A DNA stretch of 30,455 bases, taken from contig DHUT01000049.1 of NCBI GenBank assembly GCA_002409285.1, forward strand, positions 11,308 to 41,762, read 5' to 3'. Below are positions 13,456 to 22,670 of the stretch, in pieces (position 1 is the stretch's first letter; every line of letters starts with the position of its first letter). A program made the translations under genes and the position numbers. Source of the stretch: Firmicutes bacterium UBA5227. Lineage in GTDB: Bacteria; Bacillota; Clostridia; Tissierellales; Sedimentibacteraceae. The notes beneath the pieces are model-generated. The model had not been told where the DNA came from, made no database searches, and saw nothing but the letters and a program-made list of their open reading frames with translations.

Positions 13456-15645
13456 ATGAAGCAAAAAGTAGAACTATTGGCACCGGCAGGAAGCATGGAA
13501 TCCTTTTATGCCGCAGTTAACAGCGGAGCAGACTCAGTGTACCTGGGCGGAAAATTGTTTAATGCCAGAGCAAATTCACAAAATTTTGAGAAGGATGAAA
13601 TGAGCCATATTATTTCCTATGCCCATAACAAAAATGTAAAGGTATATGTTACATTGAACATTGTATTAAAAGATGCAGAAATAATTGACGCATTAAACTA
13701 TGCTCAATTTTTATATGAAAATGATGTAGACGCAGTAATAGTACAGGATCTGGGATTATTATTACTGTTAAGAAAACACATACCCGGACTGCCGGTCAAT
13801 ATAAGCACTCAGTCTGTAGTGTATGATGCTTATGGGGTTGATTTTTTTGAGTATTATAATGTGAACAGAGTAATTATGGCCAGAGAAATGCCTCTTGAGC
13901 AGCTTAAAGAAACTGTAAAGAATACAAAAACAAAGCTGGAAGTTTTTATTCACGGAGCACTTTGTACCTGCTATTCGGGACAATGCTATATGTCAAGCTT
14001 TCTTGGAGGCAGAAGCGGAAACAGGGGAAAATGTGCTCAGCCCTGCAGATTGAGCTACAGTTTTTATGACAAGGAAAATAATCAGCCGGTTGATGAATTC
14101 GGAACTATTCCTGTGCTTAGCCTTAAAGATTTTATGGCCGGGGAAACAATAACTCAGCTCATTGAGGTCGGTGTTACCACATTTAAGATTGAAGGAAGAA
14201 TGAAAGGACCTGAATATACTTCGACAGTTGTTGAATACTACAGAGAGATTATCGACAACTATTATTCAGGCAGGAAAGCAAACTTAAATGATTTGAGGGA
14301 AAGAGCAGTTACAACATTCAGCAGGGGATATACAAACTCATATTTAAAGCCGGACAGCAACGATGAAATGTTTGCCAGAACAAGTTCGGGTGTAAAGGGC
14401 GAAAACATGGATGAAATCCGTGAAGAAACCTTGGATAAATCTAAAGAATTTTCAAGCTATAGAAGAATAAAAATAAATTTTGAATTGATTCTGAAAGTTG
14501 GAGAAATGGCTCGACTGATTGCCACAGACAGTAAAAATACTGTGGAGGTAAAAAGCAGTGAAGCTTGTGAAGTCAGCATCAAAAATCCAATAACCTACGA
14601 AATGGTACATGAACAGCTTGGCAAACTTGGCAATTCCATATATGAACCGGGAGTATTGAGCATTGATGCAGATGAAAATGTGTTTGTAAGGAAAAGTACG
14701 TTAAACCAGTTGAGAAGAGATGCTGCTGATATGCTGTATAAGATGGGTGCGGTTCACTACAACAGAAAAGAATCAGGGAGCATAACAGTAAATGAAGTAT
14801 TTTCATCTGAAAATACAAAAAGAACGCTAAGAACGGTTAATCCAAAAATAAGCCTTAAAATAAATGAAAATGATGACTTGTACCTTGCCGATAAACAAAA
14901 AGTAAAAAGATTATATGTTCCATATGATTTGGATATGAACTTGGTCAGAGAGGCAAATATTGAAGAAAAGTACTTATATTTGCCGAATATTGTTTCAAAT
15001 TCACAATATAATACCTTTAAAGAGAACATGGAGCTGTATGAAGATATATTTGACGGCGTATGTGTCAACAATGTGGGAAGCTTTTATTTCTTTTCTGAAA
15101 ACAGCAGACTTAAGCTTCACTGCGGACAGTTTTTTAATGTAATTAATACATTTTCATCAAGGCTTTTGGAGGAAAGAGGAGCAGAAGGCTTTACATTTTC
15201 AGTGGAAGCAAATATAAGGGATATAGAAAGTATTACAAAGCATGCTTCAATAAAAACTGAAATTATTGCTCACCAGTATGTCCAGCTCATGGTCATGAAA
15301 AACTGTCCCATGTCAATGTTGAAAAATTGCAGAAACCTTCAGGACTGCAAAGACTGTGCATACAGAAACAAATATTCTCTGAAGGACAGAAAAGGTGTGT
15401 ATTTTAATGTTGAAAGAGAGAATAGGTTAACACATATATATAATTCAGTTCCGCTGACATTAATAGGTAAGGTGAAAGATTTTATCAATGCAAATATAGA
15501 ATATTTTATGGTGGATACAAAGTGGCTTGATAGTCCGGAGGAAGTAATTGATGCATTGTATTGCGAAATAAATGGTGTGCAGGTTTCCGGGATACTAAAG
15601 GAAAACAGCTTTACCAGAGGTCACTATTTAAAAAACATACTGTAG
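13456..15645 (+). CDS. U32-family protein with DUF3656-like region (RlhA-like RNA hydroxylase)
   Basis: The 729-residue protein begins VELLAPAGSMESFYAAVNSG, the signature start of family U32. It has the cysteine cluster of the family: Cys170, Cys172, Cys177 in CTCYSGQC and Cys193, Cys197 in CAQPCR. The middle third (about 310-430) looks like DUF3656, the region that distinguishes E. coli RlhA, which hydroxylates a cytidine of 23S rRNA, from the shorter TrhP tRNA enzymes. A second cysteine group (CPMSMLKNCRNLQDCKDC) lies near the C terminus. Proteins of this family were named collagenase-like peptidases, but RNA hydroxylation with an Fe-S centre is the role shown for the studied members. ACAGGAGT precedes the ATG. 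mutS2 follows by 8 bp, so the two are co-transcribed. The substrate is inferred. Confidence 0.88.
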   Translation: MKQKVELLAPAGSMESFYAAVNSGADSVYLGGKLFNARANSQNFEKDEMSHIISYAHNKNVKVYVTLNIVLKDAEIIDALNYAQFLYENDVDAVIVQDLGLLLLLRKHIPGLPVNISTQSVVYDAYGVDFFEYYNVNRVIMAREMPLEQLKETVKNTKTKLEVFIHGALCTCYSGQCYMSSFLGGRSGNRGKCAQPCRLSYSFYDKENNQPVDEFGTIPVLSLKDFMAGETITQLIEVGVTTFKIEGRMKGPEYTSTVVEYYREIIDNYYSGRKANLNDLRERAVTTFSRGYTNSYLKPDSNDEMFARTSSGVKGENMDEIREETLDKSKEFSSYRRIKINFELILKVGEMARLIATDSKNTVEVKSSEACEVSIKNPITYEMVHEQLGKLGNSIYEPGVLSIDADENVFVRKSTLNQLRRDAADMLYKMGAVHYNRKESGSITVNEVFSSENTKRTLRTVNPKISLKINENDDLYLADKQKVKRLYVPYDLDMNLVREANIEEKYLYLPNIVSNSQYNTFKENMELYEDIFDGVCVNNVGSFYFFSENSRLKLHCGQFFNVINTFSSRLLEERGAEGFTFSVEANIRDIESITKHASIKTEIIAHQYVQLMVMKNCPMSMLKNCRNLQDCKDCAYRNKYSLKDRKGVYFNVERENRLTHIYNSVPLTLIGKVKDFINANIEYFMVDTKWLDSPEEVIDALYCEINGVQVSGILKENSFTRGHYLKNIL

Positions 15646-15653
15646 AGGTAGTT

Positions 15654-18032
15654 ATGATACAAAAATCAAAATCAGTGTTGGAGTTCGATAAAATAATTGA
15701 AAAGCTTTCTGAATTTGCGGAAACACAAAAAGGCAAGGAAGAAGTGAGAAAACTTGATGTATCCTCTGACCTGGATGGTGTAAAATTTAAACAAAAACAA
15801 ACTGCAGAAGCACTTTCCATAATAATTGAAAAAGGTTCACCTCCCTTGGGGGGAGTAACCGATATAAAAGAATATGTAAAAAGAGGGTCTGTGGGAGGAA
15901 TAATATCCTTAAGAGGCTTGTTAAGCTGTGCAGATACACTGAGGGCAGCAAGACTTGTAAGGAATTATGTGCTTTTGGACAGCAAAGAAGATGTTCATCA
16001 TGAACTTTTAGAGGAACTGTGTTTAGATATATATTCGAACAAAGAAATCGAAGATAAAATTTATGATGTCGTAATAAGCGAAGAAGAAATAGCAGATGAT
16101 TCAAGCCCGGATTTAAAACGAATAAGAAGAGAAATACAATTAAAACAAAATTCCATAAAAAATAAAATTAATCAAATTTCAGGCTCGTCAACCATGCAGA
16201 AATATCTGCAGGAAAATATAGTAACCATGAGAAATGACAGATATGTGATTCCTGTGAGAAAGGAATACAGAAGCATGGTTAAAGGAATCGTACATGACCA
16301 GTCTTCAACCGGCTCCACATTATTCATTGAGCCTATGGCAATTGTTGAAATGACCAATGAGATATCAGAATTAAAGATTGATGAAAAAAAAGAAGTGGAA
16401 AGAATACTTTTAGAACTGAGCTGTATGATAGGAGACATTGCCTCTCAGATGATATCAAACCAGGAAATACTTACACAGCTTGACTTTATATTTGCTAAAG
16501 GTAAGTATGCCATAAGCATCAACGGCATAGAGCCAAAAGTAAATGACAGAGGATATATACGAATAAAAAAAGGAAGACATCCTCTGATAAATCCCGAGGT
16601 AGTTGTTCCAATAGACGCATACCTGGGGGATGAGTTTACAACATTAATTATTACAGGCCCAAATACCGGAGGAAAAACGGTTTCATTAAAAACCCTTGGG
16701 CTGTTTACCCTTATGGGAATGGCAGGACTTCATCTTCCGGCAGAATACGGTACGGAAATATCTGTTTTCAGTGCAGTTTATGCGGATATTGGAGATGAAC
16801 AGAGCATTGAGCAGAGCCTCAGTACTTTTTCATCTCATATGACAAATATTGTTAAAATAATGAAGGAAGTTGATGAAAAGTCTTTTGTCCTGTTTGATGA
16901 GCTGGGTGCGGGAACAGACCCCACAGAGGGTGCAGCCCTTGCCATAGCCATACTTGAAACTCTTCACCAAAGAAAAATAGTTACTGCCGCAACCACCCAC
17001 TACAGCGAGCTTAAGCTCTATGCTTTGACTACAGAAGGAGTTATTAACGGAAGTGTGGAATTCAATGTGGAAACATTAAGTCCAACCTACAAGCTGCTCA
17101 TAGGTGTGCCGGGGAAATCAAATGCATTTGAAATATCAAAAAAACTGGGGCTGGACCAGAAAATTATAGATAAGGCAAGACAAACCATTGAAACAGACAA
17201 GGTAGAATTTGAAGATGCCTTAAGACAAATAGAAGAAAGACGCATTTACATTGAGGAAAAGAAACGTGAAATAGATAGATTGAATGAAGAAAGCCAAAAA
17301 AAACATTCAAGCTTCATCGACAAAGAAAGAAAATCTCTTGAAAAAAGCGAAAAGATGATTAATGATGCAAATTATGAAGCAAGAAAAATTGTTGAAAATG
17401 CAAAAAAAGAAGCTGCAGAAATCATTAAGGAACTCAGGAAGCTAAGTGCGGACATGGGTAAGGACAAAGTGCGCCGGGTTAATGAATTAAGACAAAGCCT
17501 GAATGATAAAACCAAAGACCTGGAAGAAAACCAATATACAGATCAAATTTATGAACAGGATAACTATGATGATCAAACACCTTTGTCAAATGGGGATGCT
17601 GTACTGGTAAGAAATCTGAATCAAAAGGGGCACATAATTTCTGACGTTGACAATTCTCAAAATGTAATGGTTCAGGTCGGTGTTTTGAAAATGAAAGTTA
17701 AAAAGTCTGATTTGGTAAAAATTAAATCTGATGAGGAGGAAAAGCAGCGAACAAATACCTCCCGGATGATTAAGCTTAAGACTTCCTCCATAAACCCTGT
17801 GATAGATTTGAGAGGATTAAATCTTGATGAAGCTTTGCTTGAACTTGATAAATATCTGGATGATGCCTTCATGTCCAACTTAAACGAAGTACAGGTAATC
17901 CACGGTAAAGGTACAGGAGTATTAAGGGAAGGAATAACTCAATTTTTAAAGAAGCACAAGCACGTTAAGGACTATAGACTTGGCACCTTCAACGAAGGTG
18001 GAGATGGAGTAACAATTGTGACGTTTAAATAG
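15654..18032 (+). CDS. mutS2: MutS2: ribosome-splitting / anti-recombination ATPase with Smr domain
   Basis: The 792-residue protein has MutS2 architecture: a core/lever helical region, an ABC-type ATPase with Walker A GPNTGGKT (335-342), Walker B VLFDELGAGTD (Asp415, Glu416) and the TTHYSELK switch, a charged coiled coil (about 490-610), a KOW-like segment, and a C-terminal Smr domain with IDLRGL and HGKGTG motifs (about 714-792). MutS2 has no mismatch-recognition domain. In Bacillus subtilis it detects collided ribosomes and splits them; in Helicobacter it suppresses recombination. An open frame extends 31 codons upstream into the U32 gene, but ATG 15654 has AGAGGT (15644-15649) in front and gives the family start MIQKSKSVLEFDKI, so the longer version is rejected. 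Confidence 0.96.
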   Translation: MIQKSKSVLEFDKIIEKLSEFAETQKGKEEVRKLDVSSDLDGVKFKQKQTAEALSIIIEKGSPPLGGVTDIKEYVKRGSVGGIISLRGLLSCADTLRAARLVRNYVLLDSKEDVHHELLEELCLDIYSNKEIEDKIYDVVISEEEIADDSSPDLKRIRREIQLKQNSIKNKINQISGSSTMQKYLQENIVTMRNDRYVIPVRKEYRSMVKGIVHDQSSTGSTLFIEPMAIVEMTNEISELKIDEKKEVERILLELSCMIGDIASQMISNQEILTQLDFIFAKGKYAISINGIEPKVNDRGYIRIKKGRHPLINPEVVVPIDAYLGDEFTTLIITGPNTGGKTVSLKTLGLFTLMGMAGLHLPAEYGTEISVFSAVYADIGDEQSIEQSLSTFSSHMTNIVKIMKEVDEKSFVLFDELGAGTDPTEGAALAIAILETLHQRKIVTAATTHYSELKLYALTTEGVINGSVEFNVETLSPTYKLLIGVPGKSNAFEISKKLGLDQKIIDKARQTIETDKVEFEDALRQIEERRIYIEEKKREIDRLNEESQKKHSSFIDKERKSLEKSEKMINDANYEARKIVENAKKEAAEIIKELRKLSADMGKDKVRRVNELRQSLNDKTKDLEENQYTDQIYEQDNYDDQTPLSNGDAVLVRNLNQKGHIISDVDNSQNVMVQVGVLKMKVKKSDLVKIKSDEEEKQRTNTSRMIKLKTSSINPVIDLRGLNLDEALLELDKYLDDAFMSNLNEVQVIHGKGTGVLREGITQFLKKHKHVKDYRLGTFNEGGDGVTIVTFK

Positions 18033-18088
18033 TAGAAGCTTATATAAATAAGTTTTATTAACACTATCAAGGATAGGAGGACAAGTTT

Positions 18089-19141
18089 ATGTCGATATCA
18101 ACAAAGGAAGCAAGGGCTCATATTGAAATGGTGCCAAGAGCCGGTCTTGGTTTTTTCCCTACGCCGTTATATAAGCTTGAAAAAATGTCAAAAGAGCTTG
18201 GAATCAATCTCTTTATTAAAAGAGATGATTTTACGGGAAAAAATCTCTTTGGCGGTAACAAAACCAGGAAGTTGGAATTTCTGATAGGCAAGGCAATTGA
18301 GGGCAAATGCGAATATGTTTTTACTTATGGTGCAACTCAGTCCAATCATGCAATGCAGACTATATGGAGTGCAGTTTCAAACGGCCTTAAGCCTGTGGTA
18401 TATCTTGCGGCAGTAGTTGAACCTGATGAGAAAGATATGAGGGCGAATCTTTTGCTGGATAAAATTTTTGATGCGGAAATACATATAGTCAGATTAAAGA
18501 ATGGTGAAACATTTGAGGAAGCAGAAAAACGCTCCTTTGTTCTTGGAGCAGAACATATTAAAAGGCTTGAAAAAGAAGGGCATAAATGCATGGATATTCC
18601 TATGGGCGGTGCAAACGATGTGGGGTCTGCAGGTTATATAGCAGGGATGACAGAATTGTGTGAACAGGCTACAGTCATTGGAGTTGATTTTGACTATCTG
18701 TATCATTCCACAGGCTCCGGCGGAACAATGGCTGGGCTTGTTGCAGGAAGGAACCTTCTTGGTATGAATACGGTTATCAGATCAATTGCAGCTCTTGATA
18801 CAGGCGAAAAATATGTATCAAATGTGACAGAGTTAGCTAATGGAGCATTGGATTACCTGAATTTTGAACCATTGGTCGAAGAAAAAGACTTTAATGTCGA
18901 CACAGGATTTTATGCTCCCGGATATGAACGCCCCAGTGACGGTGCTACAGAAGCAATCAAGATGCTGGCAAAGAATGAAGGTATACTGGTAGATCCTGTT
19001 TATTCAGGGAAGGCTCTTGCCGGATTGATTCATGATGCAAGGACAGGGAAAATACAGGGCGGAAGTAATGTTGTATTCCTTCATACAGGCGGAGCAACAG
19101 CGTTATTTGCTGAAAAGGAGATCCTGGGCGGTATCATTTAG
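18089..19141 (+). CDS. dcyD: PLP-dependent D-cysteine desulfhydrase / ACC deaminase family enzyme
   Basis: The 350-residue enzyme has the fold-type II PLP features of this family: FFPTPLYKLEKMSKELG, then IKRDDFTGKNLFGGNKTRKL with the probable Schiff-base Lys58, the ATQSNHAMQT substrate loop, the phosphate-binding TGSGGTMAG loop and a C-terminal HTGGATALF. D-cysteine desulfhydrase releases pyruvate, ammonia and sulfide, while ACC deaminase opens 1-aminocyclopropane-1-carboxylate. The two are hard to separate by eye, and a broader D-amino-acid or beta-chloroalanine activity is possible. The ribosome binding site is ATAGGAGGAC. It follows mutS2 by 56 bp and may be partly co-transcribed. The terminator after it closes the unit. 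Confidence 0.88.
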   Translation: MSISTKEARAHIEMVPRAGLGFFPTPLYKLEKMSKELGINLFIKRDDFTGKNLFGGNKTRKLEFLIGKAIEGKCEYVFTYGATQSNHAMQTIWSAVSNGLKPVVYLAAVVEPDEKDMRANLLLDKIFDAEIHIVRLKNGETFEEAEKRSFVLGAEHIKRLEKEGHKCMDIPMGGANDVGSAGYIAGMTELCEQATVIGVDFDYLYHSTGSGGTMAGLVAGRNLLGMNTVIRSIAALDTGEKYVSNVTELANGALDYLNFEPLVEEKDFNVDTGFYAPGYERPSDGATEAIKMLAKNEGILVDPVYSGKALAGLIHDARTGKIQGGSNVVFLHTGGATALFAEKEILGGII

Positions 19142-19205
19142 CTTAATATAACCCCACAGGTGAATAATACCTGAATATTCATCTGGGAGGTTATAAAAGA
19201 ATAAC

Positions 19206-19227
19206 AGGACGATAGTGTCCTATTTTT
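19206..19227 (+). terminator. Terminator after dcyD
   Basis: AGGAC (19206-19210) pairs with GTCCT (19217-19221), then a T-rich run. A second imperfect hairpin (AGGTGAATA...TATTCATCT, from about 19158 to 19185) lies just before it. The remaining sequence up to 19261 shows nothing I recognise. Confidence 0.65.
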
Positions 19228-19261
19228 TCATAAAATTACTTAATTGATAATTTATTATTCT

Positions 19262-19387
19262 TTAATTAATTTCTTTTTCCAGATTCTTTAACTCACTGTC
19301 TTCAAGGTCTGTTGCAAATTTAATTGTTTCAAAATAAGCATCGGTTCTTAACAATTTTGATTTCAAAAAATTAAATTTGGAGGAAAC
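19262..19387 (-). pseudogene. Possible antisense gene remnant (3' end only)
   Basis: On the - strand about 40 codons are open, ending at a TAA (19264-19262). They read KFNFLKSKLLRTDAYFETI then KFATDLEDSELKNLEKEIN. The composition and the helix-like C terminus look coded rather than random, yet there is no start: an in-frame stop lies just beyond, where the LRR lipoprotein gene begins. One reading is that an older leftward gene was cut off when the lipoprotein gene was inserted. Chance is a real alternative. Confidence 0.25.
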
Positions 19388-20773
19388 ATGTTAAAGCGAA
19401 TTATTTTATGTATATTTATTTTTTTCATTAGTATTCAAGTCACAGCTTGCGGTAATGAAGAAATAAAAAATGATGAAAAAGGAATAACTGATAAAAACTT
19501 GTATGATGAGTTGCTGAAAATCTCAGGAAAAGACAAATTATATAAAAAGGATTTCGTTGACCTGGAATGCCTTGAACTTTCTAATTGTAATATTTCAAGT
19601 ATCAGAGGATTAAATAAGTTTGATTTAACTAATTTAAAAATCCTTGATATATCCGGAAATAATTTAATATTCATTGATGAAGATTCGCTTCAGGGGTTTG
19701 AAAGTCTTGTGGAATTATCGCTTTTTAGTAACAACATGGAAAGAATAGAAATCAAAAATTTATCTAATTTGAAATCTCTTGATTTATCAGACAATAACTT
19801 TAAAAATTCTAATGATTTAAAAATTAATAACTTATATTCCCTTGAAGAATTATCTTTAGATTCGGCAGTTTATTTTGACTTGGACGGGAATCTGTTTGAT
19901 GGACTTTATAATTTAGAACAGTTGAGATTATCCAATAATGAAATAAAGAATATTAAAAACAATACTTTTTCAGGATTAAACAGCCTTAAATATATTACTG
20001 CCTATGCAAGCAAAATAAAGAATATAGAATATGATGCGTTTACTGGCATGGAATCTCTTAAGGAACTGGACTTATCAGGTAACGAACTTGAATTTTTTTA
20101 TGTATCTACTGTTCCCAAACTTGAAAAGCTTATTTTATCTGCAAATAGAATATACTATATGAGAAGCATAAGTTTAGACAGTTTTCCTGATATTATTACA
20201 CTTGACCTGACAAATAATATTATAAAAGATATTACTAAAGATGATTTTAAAAATATGACAAAATTAAAGGAACTGTCTCTGACTGGTAATCAAATTTATG
20301 TTTTGCCCGAGGATGTGTTTATGTATTTAGATAATATAGAACAATTATCATTAGGCAGAAATAATATTGATGAATTACCAAAAAATGTTTTTGCAAATTT
20401 ACATGACCTAAAACGGCTATATATTTTTGAAAATAATCTTCAGAAATTACGCAAAGAAGACTTTATTAATCAAAAAGAACTCATTTATCTGGATGTGAGT
20501 TTTAACGACATTTCGTATATAGAGGACCATGTATTTGAAGATATGGTTCAATTAGAATGTCTTAATTTAAGAAAAAATCAATTAAAGGAGTTACCTTTAT
20601 TAAAAAGCATGGTAAATTTTCAGTATGAAAATTTTTATAACGTAGAATATCACATGGAGACAAATTTTATGGAAAATTTCCTTAATAAAGAGGATTTTCT
20701 CCATAGCTTGCCTGAGCATTTGCTATCAAATCAGGAATGGATTGATACACAAGTGAGCTCACAATACAAATAA
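19388..20773 (+). CDS. Leucine-rich-repeat lipoprotein
   Basis: The 461-residue protein begins with a lipoprotein signal peptide: two basic residues, a hydrophobic core and the lipobox VTAC, so Cys21 would be lipidated and the protein anchored outside the cytoplasmic membrane. From about residue 58 to 430 it consists of tandem leucine-rich repeats of the LxxLxLSxNxIxxIxxxxFxxL type with a period of about 24 residues, for example LKELDLSGNELEFF and LKELSLTGNQIYVLPEDVF. The pattern resembles the 'typical' LRR class known from eukaryotic and some surface bacterial proteins. Such horseshoes bind other proteins; the partner is unknown. GGAGGAAAC precedes the ATG. The gene is more AT-rich than its neighbours and sits between a possible gene remnant and a convergent resistance-type gene, suggesting acquired DNA. 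Confidence 0.88.
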   Translation: MLKRIILCIFIFFISIQVTACGNEEIKNDEKGITDKNLYDELLKISGKDKLYKKDFVDLECLELSNCNISSIRGLNKFDLTNLKILDISGNNLIFIDEDSLQGFESLVELSLFSNNMERIEIKNLSNLKSLDLSDNNFKNSNDLKINNLYSLEELSLDSAVYFDLDGNLFDGLYNLEQLRLSNNEIKNIKNNTFSGLNSLKYITAYASKIKNIEYDAFTGMESLKELDLSGNELEFFYVSTVPKLEKLILSANRIYYMRSISLDSFPDIITLDLTNNIIKDITKDDFKNMTKLKELSLTGNQIYVLPEDVFMYLDNIEQLSLGRNNIDELPKNVFANLHDLKRLYIFENNLQKLRKEDFINQKELIYLDVSFNDISYIEDHVFEDMVQLECLNLRKNQLKELPLLKSMVNFQYENFYNVEYHMETNFMENFLNKEDFLHSLPEHLLSNQEWIDTQVSSQYK

Positions 20774-20781
20774 CCATTTTA

Positions 20782-20826
20782 AAGAGTGCGGTTACTTAAT
20801 AATCAACCGCACTTCTTATCGAATTT
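20782..20826. terminator. Bidirectional terminator between the LRR and ABC-F genes
   Basis: GTGCGGTT (20786-20793) pairs with AACCGCAC (20805-20812), extended by A/T pairs on both sides. The + side is followed by TTTTTATTTTTTT, the - side by CTTTAAAATGG. It serves the two convergent genes. Confidence 0.8.
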
Positions 20827-22410
20827 TTATTTTTTTGAAGGAACTTCAACTACTTTTGTGGCAATATTCTCATTAAACGCAAAATCGTGCTCAACGAAAA
20901 TCATGGTTGGTTCGAATTTCCTGATTAGCTCTTCAATTTGAATTCTGGAATATATATCGATAAAGTTTAAAGGTTCATCCCATATATAGATGTGAGCACT
21001 TTGAGACAAGCTTCTGGCAATCAATACCTTCTTTTTCTGCCCTTCACTTAATTCCTCCAGGCTTTTGGAGAAATCGTCAGAATTCATATCAAGTTTGGCA
21101 AGCAATGTCCTGAATATGCTTTCATCAATATTTCCATTAGTTATAAAATCTGAAAATGACCCCTTTAAAAACCGAGTATCCTGAGGAACATAAGATATAT
21201 TTAAATTACTTCCTATATTTACGATTCCGTCATATTTAATACTTTCTCCGGTCAGTATCTTTAATATGGTAGACTTGCCTGAGCCGTTTTTCCCTCTCAG
21301 TGCTATTCTGTCACCGCTATTGATGGAAAAGCTTAAGCTGTCGATAACCTTTTTTTCATTAAAAGCAACATTAAGGCTGTCAATATTAACAAGGGTGTTT
21401 TTATGATAATTCATGGGAAAAACCTTTAAAGAATCATACTTCTCAATATTTTTAAGAAGACTTCTTTTTTCGTCTATCGAAACTTCCTTGCGGTTTTCAA
21501 TAGATTTTGCACGTTTCATCATCTTGGCTGCCTTGTGTCCCACAGCACCCCTGTCACCTACATGCTGCCCGATTTTAGATTTCTCAACCATGTCGCTCCA
21601 GCCGGCAGTGCGCCTGAAGGATTCCTCAAGCCGGGTTATTTCCCTTTTTAGTTTTTCATTCTTATTTATTTCAAGATTGTCCTGTCTGACCTTGTTTTCC
21701 TTCCAACTGGAGAAATTGCCCTTTTGAACTTCTATGTTATTTTTATTAATAGAAAGTATATGGTCCACCGTGCTGTCAAGAAAATGCCTGTCGTGGGAAA
21801 CAAGGATAAATCCTTTCTTAGAGCTCAGATATTCGGCAACGCTGCTTCTCCCTTCCAAATCAAGATGATTGGTAGGCTCATCAATTAACAGGAAGTTGTT
21901 CTTTTTTAAAAACAGTGCCGCAAGCTGTACCTTCGTTCTTTCGCCGTTGCTCAAGGTTTTAAAAGGACGGTATAAAACATCTGTGTCCACCTGTAGCTTT
22001 CTGATTTCTTTTTCAATTAGTTCGTTAATGATGTAGCCGTCATTTAAAATATATAAATCTAAAACTTCTCCGTATTTTTTCATGGAGCTTTCTGAGTTTT
22101 CCTCAATACAGCGGTTCATTTCTTTTTCCCACAAGTCAAAAGGCGCTATGGCGTTTCTTGCCACATCAATGGTATTCAATTCCTCATTAGTTTCAAATGG
22201 GAAATAATCAAAGTCTGTTACAGCAGTTATTGTACCGCTGTAGCTGTACACACTCATTAAAAGCTTTAAAAAGGTAGTCTTGCCTCTTCCGTTTCTTCCG
22301 ATGAAGCCCAGCTTCCAGTCTGTATCAATTTCAAATGACGTGTTCTCAAATATATTTTCATAGTTTGTTTCGTATGAGAATGTCAGGTTGTTCACACTTA
22401 TTAAAGACAT
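20827..22410 (-). CDS. ABC-F ribosome-protection ATPase (Lsa/Vga-like)
   Basis: The 527-residue protein has two fused ABC ATPase domains and no membrane segment, which defines ABC-F. Domain 1: Walker A GRNGRGKT (38-45), signature LSNGE (153-157), Walker B LLIDEPTNHLD (174-184). Interdomain linker about 245-320, with the RTAGWSDMVEKSKIG and GHKAAKMMKRAKS stretches that I associate with Lsa/Vga-type proteins. Domain 2: Walker A GKNGSGKS (373-380), signature LSEGQ (454-458), Walker B IYIWDEPLNFID (474-485). Proteins of this type bind the ribosomal E site and displace lincosamides, pleuromutilins or streptogramins A, or act in housekeeping translation. The strong promoter, the long leader with attenuator-like hairpins and the position in an accessory-looking stretch favour a drug-responsive role; that role is inferred. 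AAAGGAGGG precedes the ATG. Confidence 0.9.
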   Translation of the reverse strand: MSLISVNNLTFSYETNYENIFENTSFEIDTDWKLGFIGRNGRGKTTFLKLLMSVYSYSGTITAVTDFDYFPFETNEELNTIDVARNAIAPFDLWEKEMNRCIEENSESSMKKYGEVLDLYILNDGYIINELIEKEIRKLQVDTDVLYRPFKTLSNGERTKVQLAALFLKKNNFLLIDEPTNHLDLEGRSSVAEYLSSKKGFILVSHDRHFLDSTVDHILSINKNNIEVQKGNFSSWKENKVRQDNLEINKNEKLKREITRLEESFRRTAGWSDMVEKSKIGQHVGDRGAVGHKAAKMMKRAKSIENRKEVSIDEKRSLLKNIEKYDSLKVFPMNYHKNTLVNIDSLNVAFNEKKVIDSLSFSINSGDRIALRGKNGSGKSTILKILTGESIKYDGIVNIGSNLNISYVPQDTRFLKGSFSDFITNGNIDESIFRTLLAKLDMNSDDFSKSLEELSEGQKKKVLIARSLSQSAHIYIWDEPLNFIDIYSRIQIEELIRKFEPTMIFVEHDFAFNENIATKVVEVPSKK

Positions 22411-22498
22411 AAAAAAATCCCTCCTTTAGATTCAGAGAGAAAATTAACACCATAATAATTTTTATAATTTAACAATTTAACAATTATTTTATTATACT

Positions 22499-22555
22499 AA
22501 AAAAAGGCATGGATTAATTTACTCTCATTTCATGAATTATGCCATAGTCAGGCAT
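22499..22555 (-). promoter_or_regulatory. Candidate transcription attenuator in the ABC-F leader
   Basis: Read on the - strand: ATGCC (22555-22551), TGACT, ATGGCAT (22545-22539), a 26-nt loop, CCATGCC (22512-22506), then seven T (22505-22499). The central GGCAT can pair either with the upstream ATGCC or with the downstream ATGCC that precedes the T-run, so terminator and anti-terminator forms exclude each other. Two short frames lie in the leader: Met-Ile-Arg-stop (22596-22585), after a GGAAAAGGA ribosome binding site, and a 13-codon frame (22555-22514) that runs through the switch. The rest of the 340-bp gap (22411-22750) holds the two divergent promoters and A/T-rich tandem units (AATTGTTA repeated). 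Confidence 0.5.
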
Positions 22556-22627
22556 TTAAATATTCATTTACATATAAAAGCAAATTATCTAATCATTCCT
22601 TTTCCTTTCCGTTTTTAATTTATTTTT

Positions 22628-22656
22628 ATTATAACGGATGAAATATCAAATGTCAA
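22628..22656 (-). promoter_or_regulatory. Full-consensus promoter of the ABC-F gene
   Basis: On the - strand TTGACA (22656-22651), 17-bp spacer, TATAAT (22633-22628). It implies a leader of about 210 nt before the start codon at 22410. Confidence 0.9.
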
Positions 22657-22670
22657 TTTTTAAATTACTT

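Noticed and set aside
15561..15653. Longer mutS2 start inside the U32 gene
   Set aside because: The extension has no family similarity and no ribosome binding site; ATG 15654 has both.
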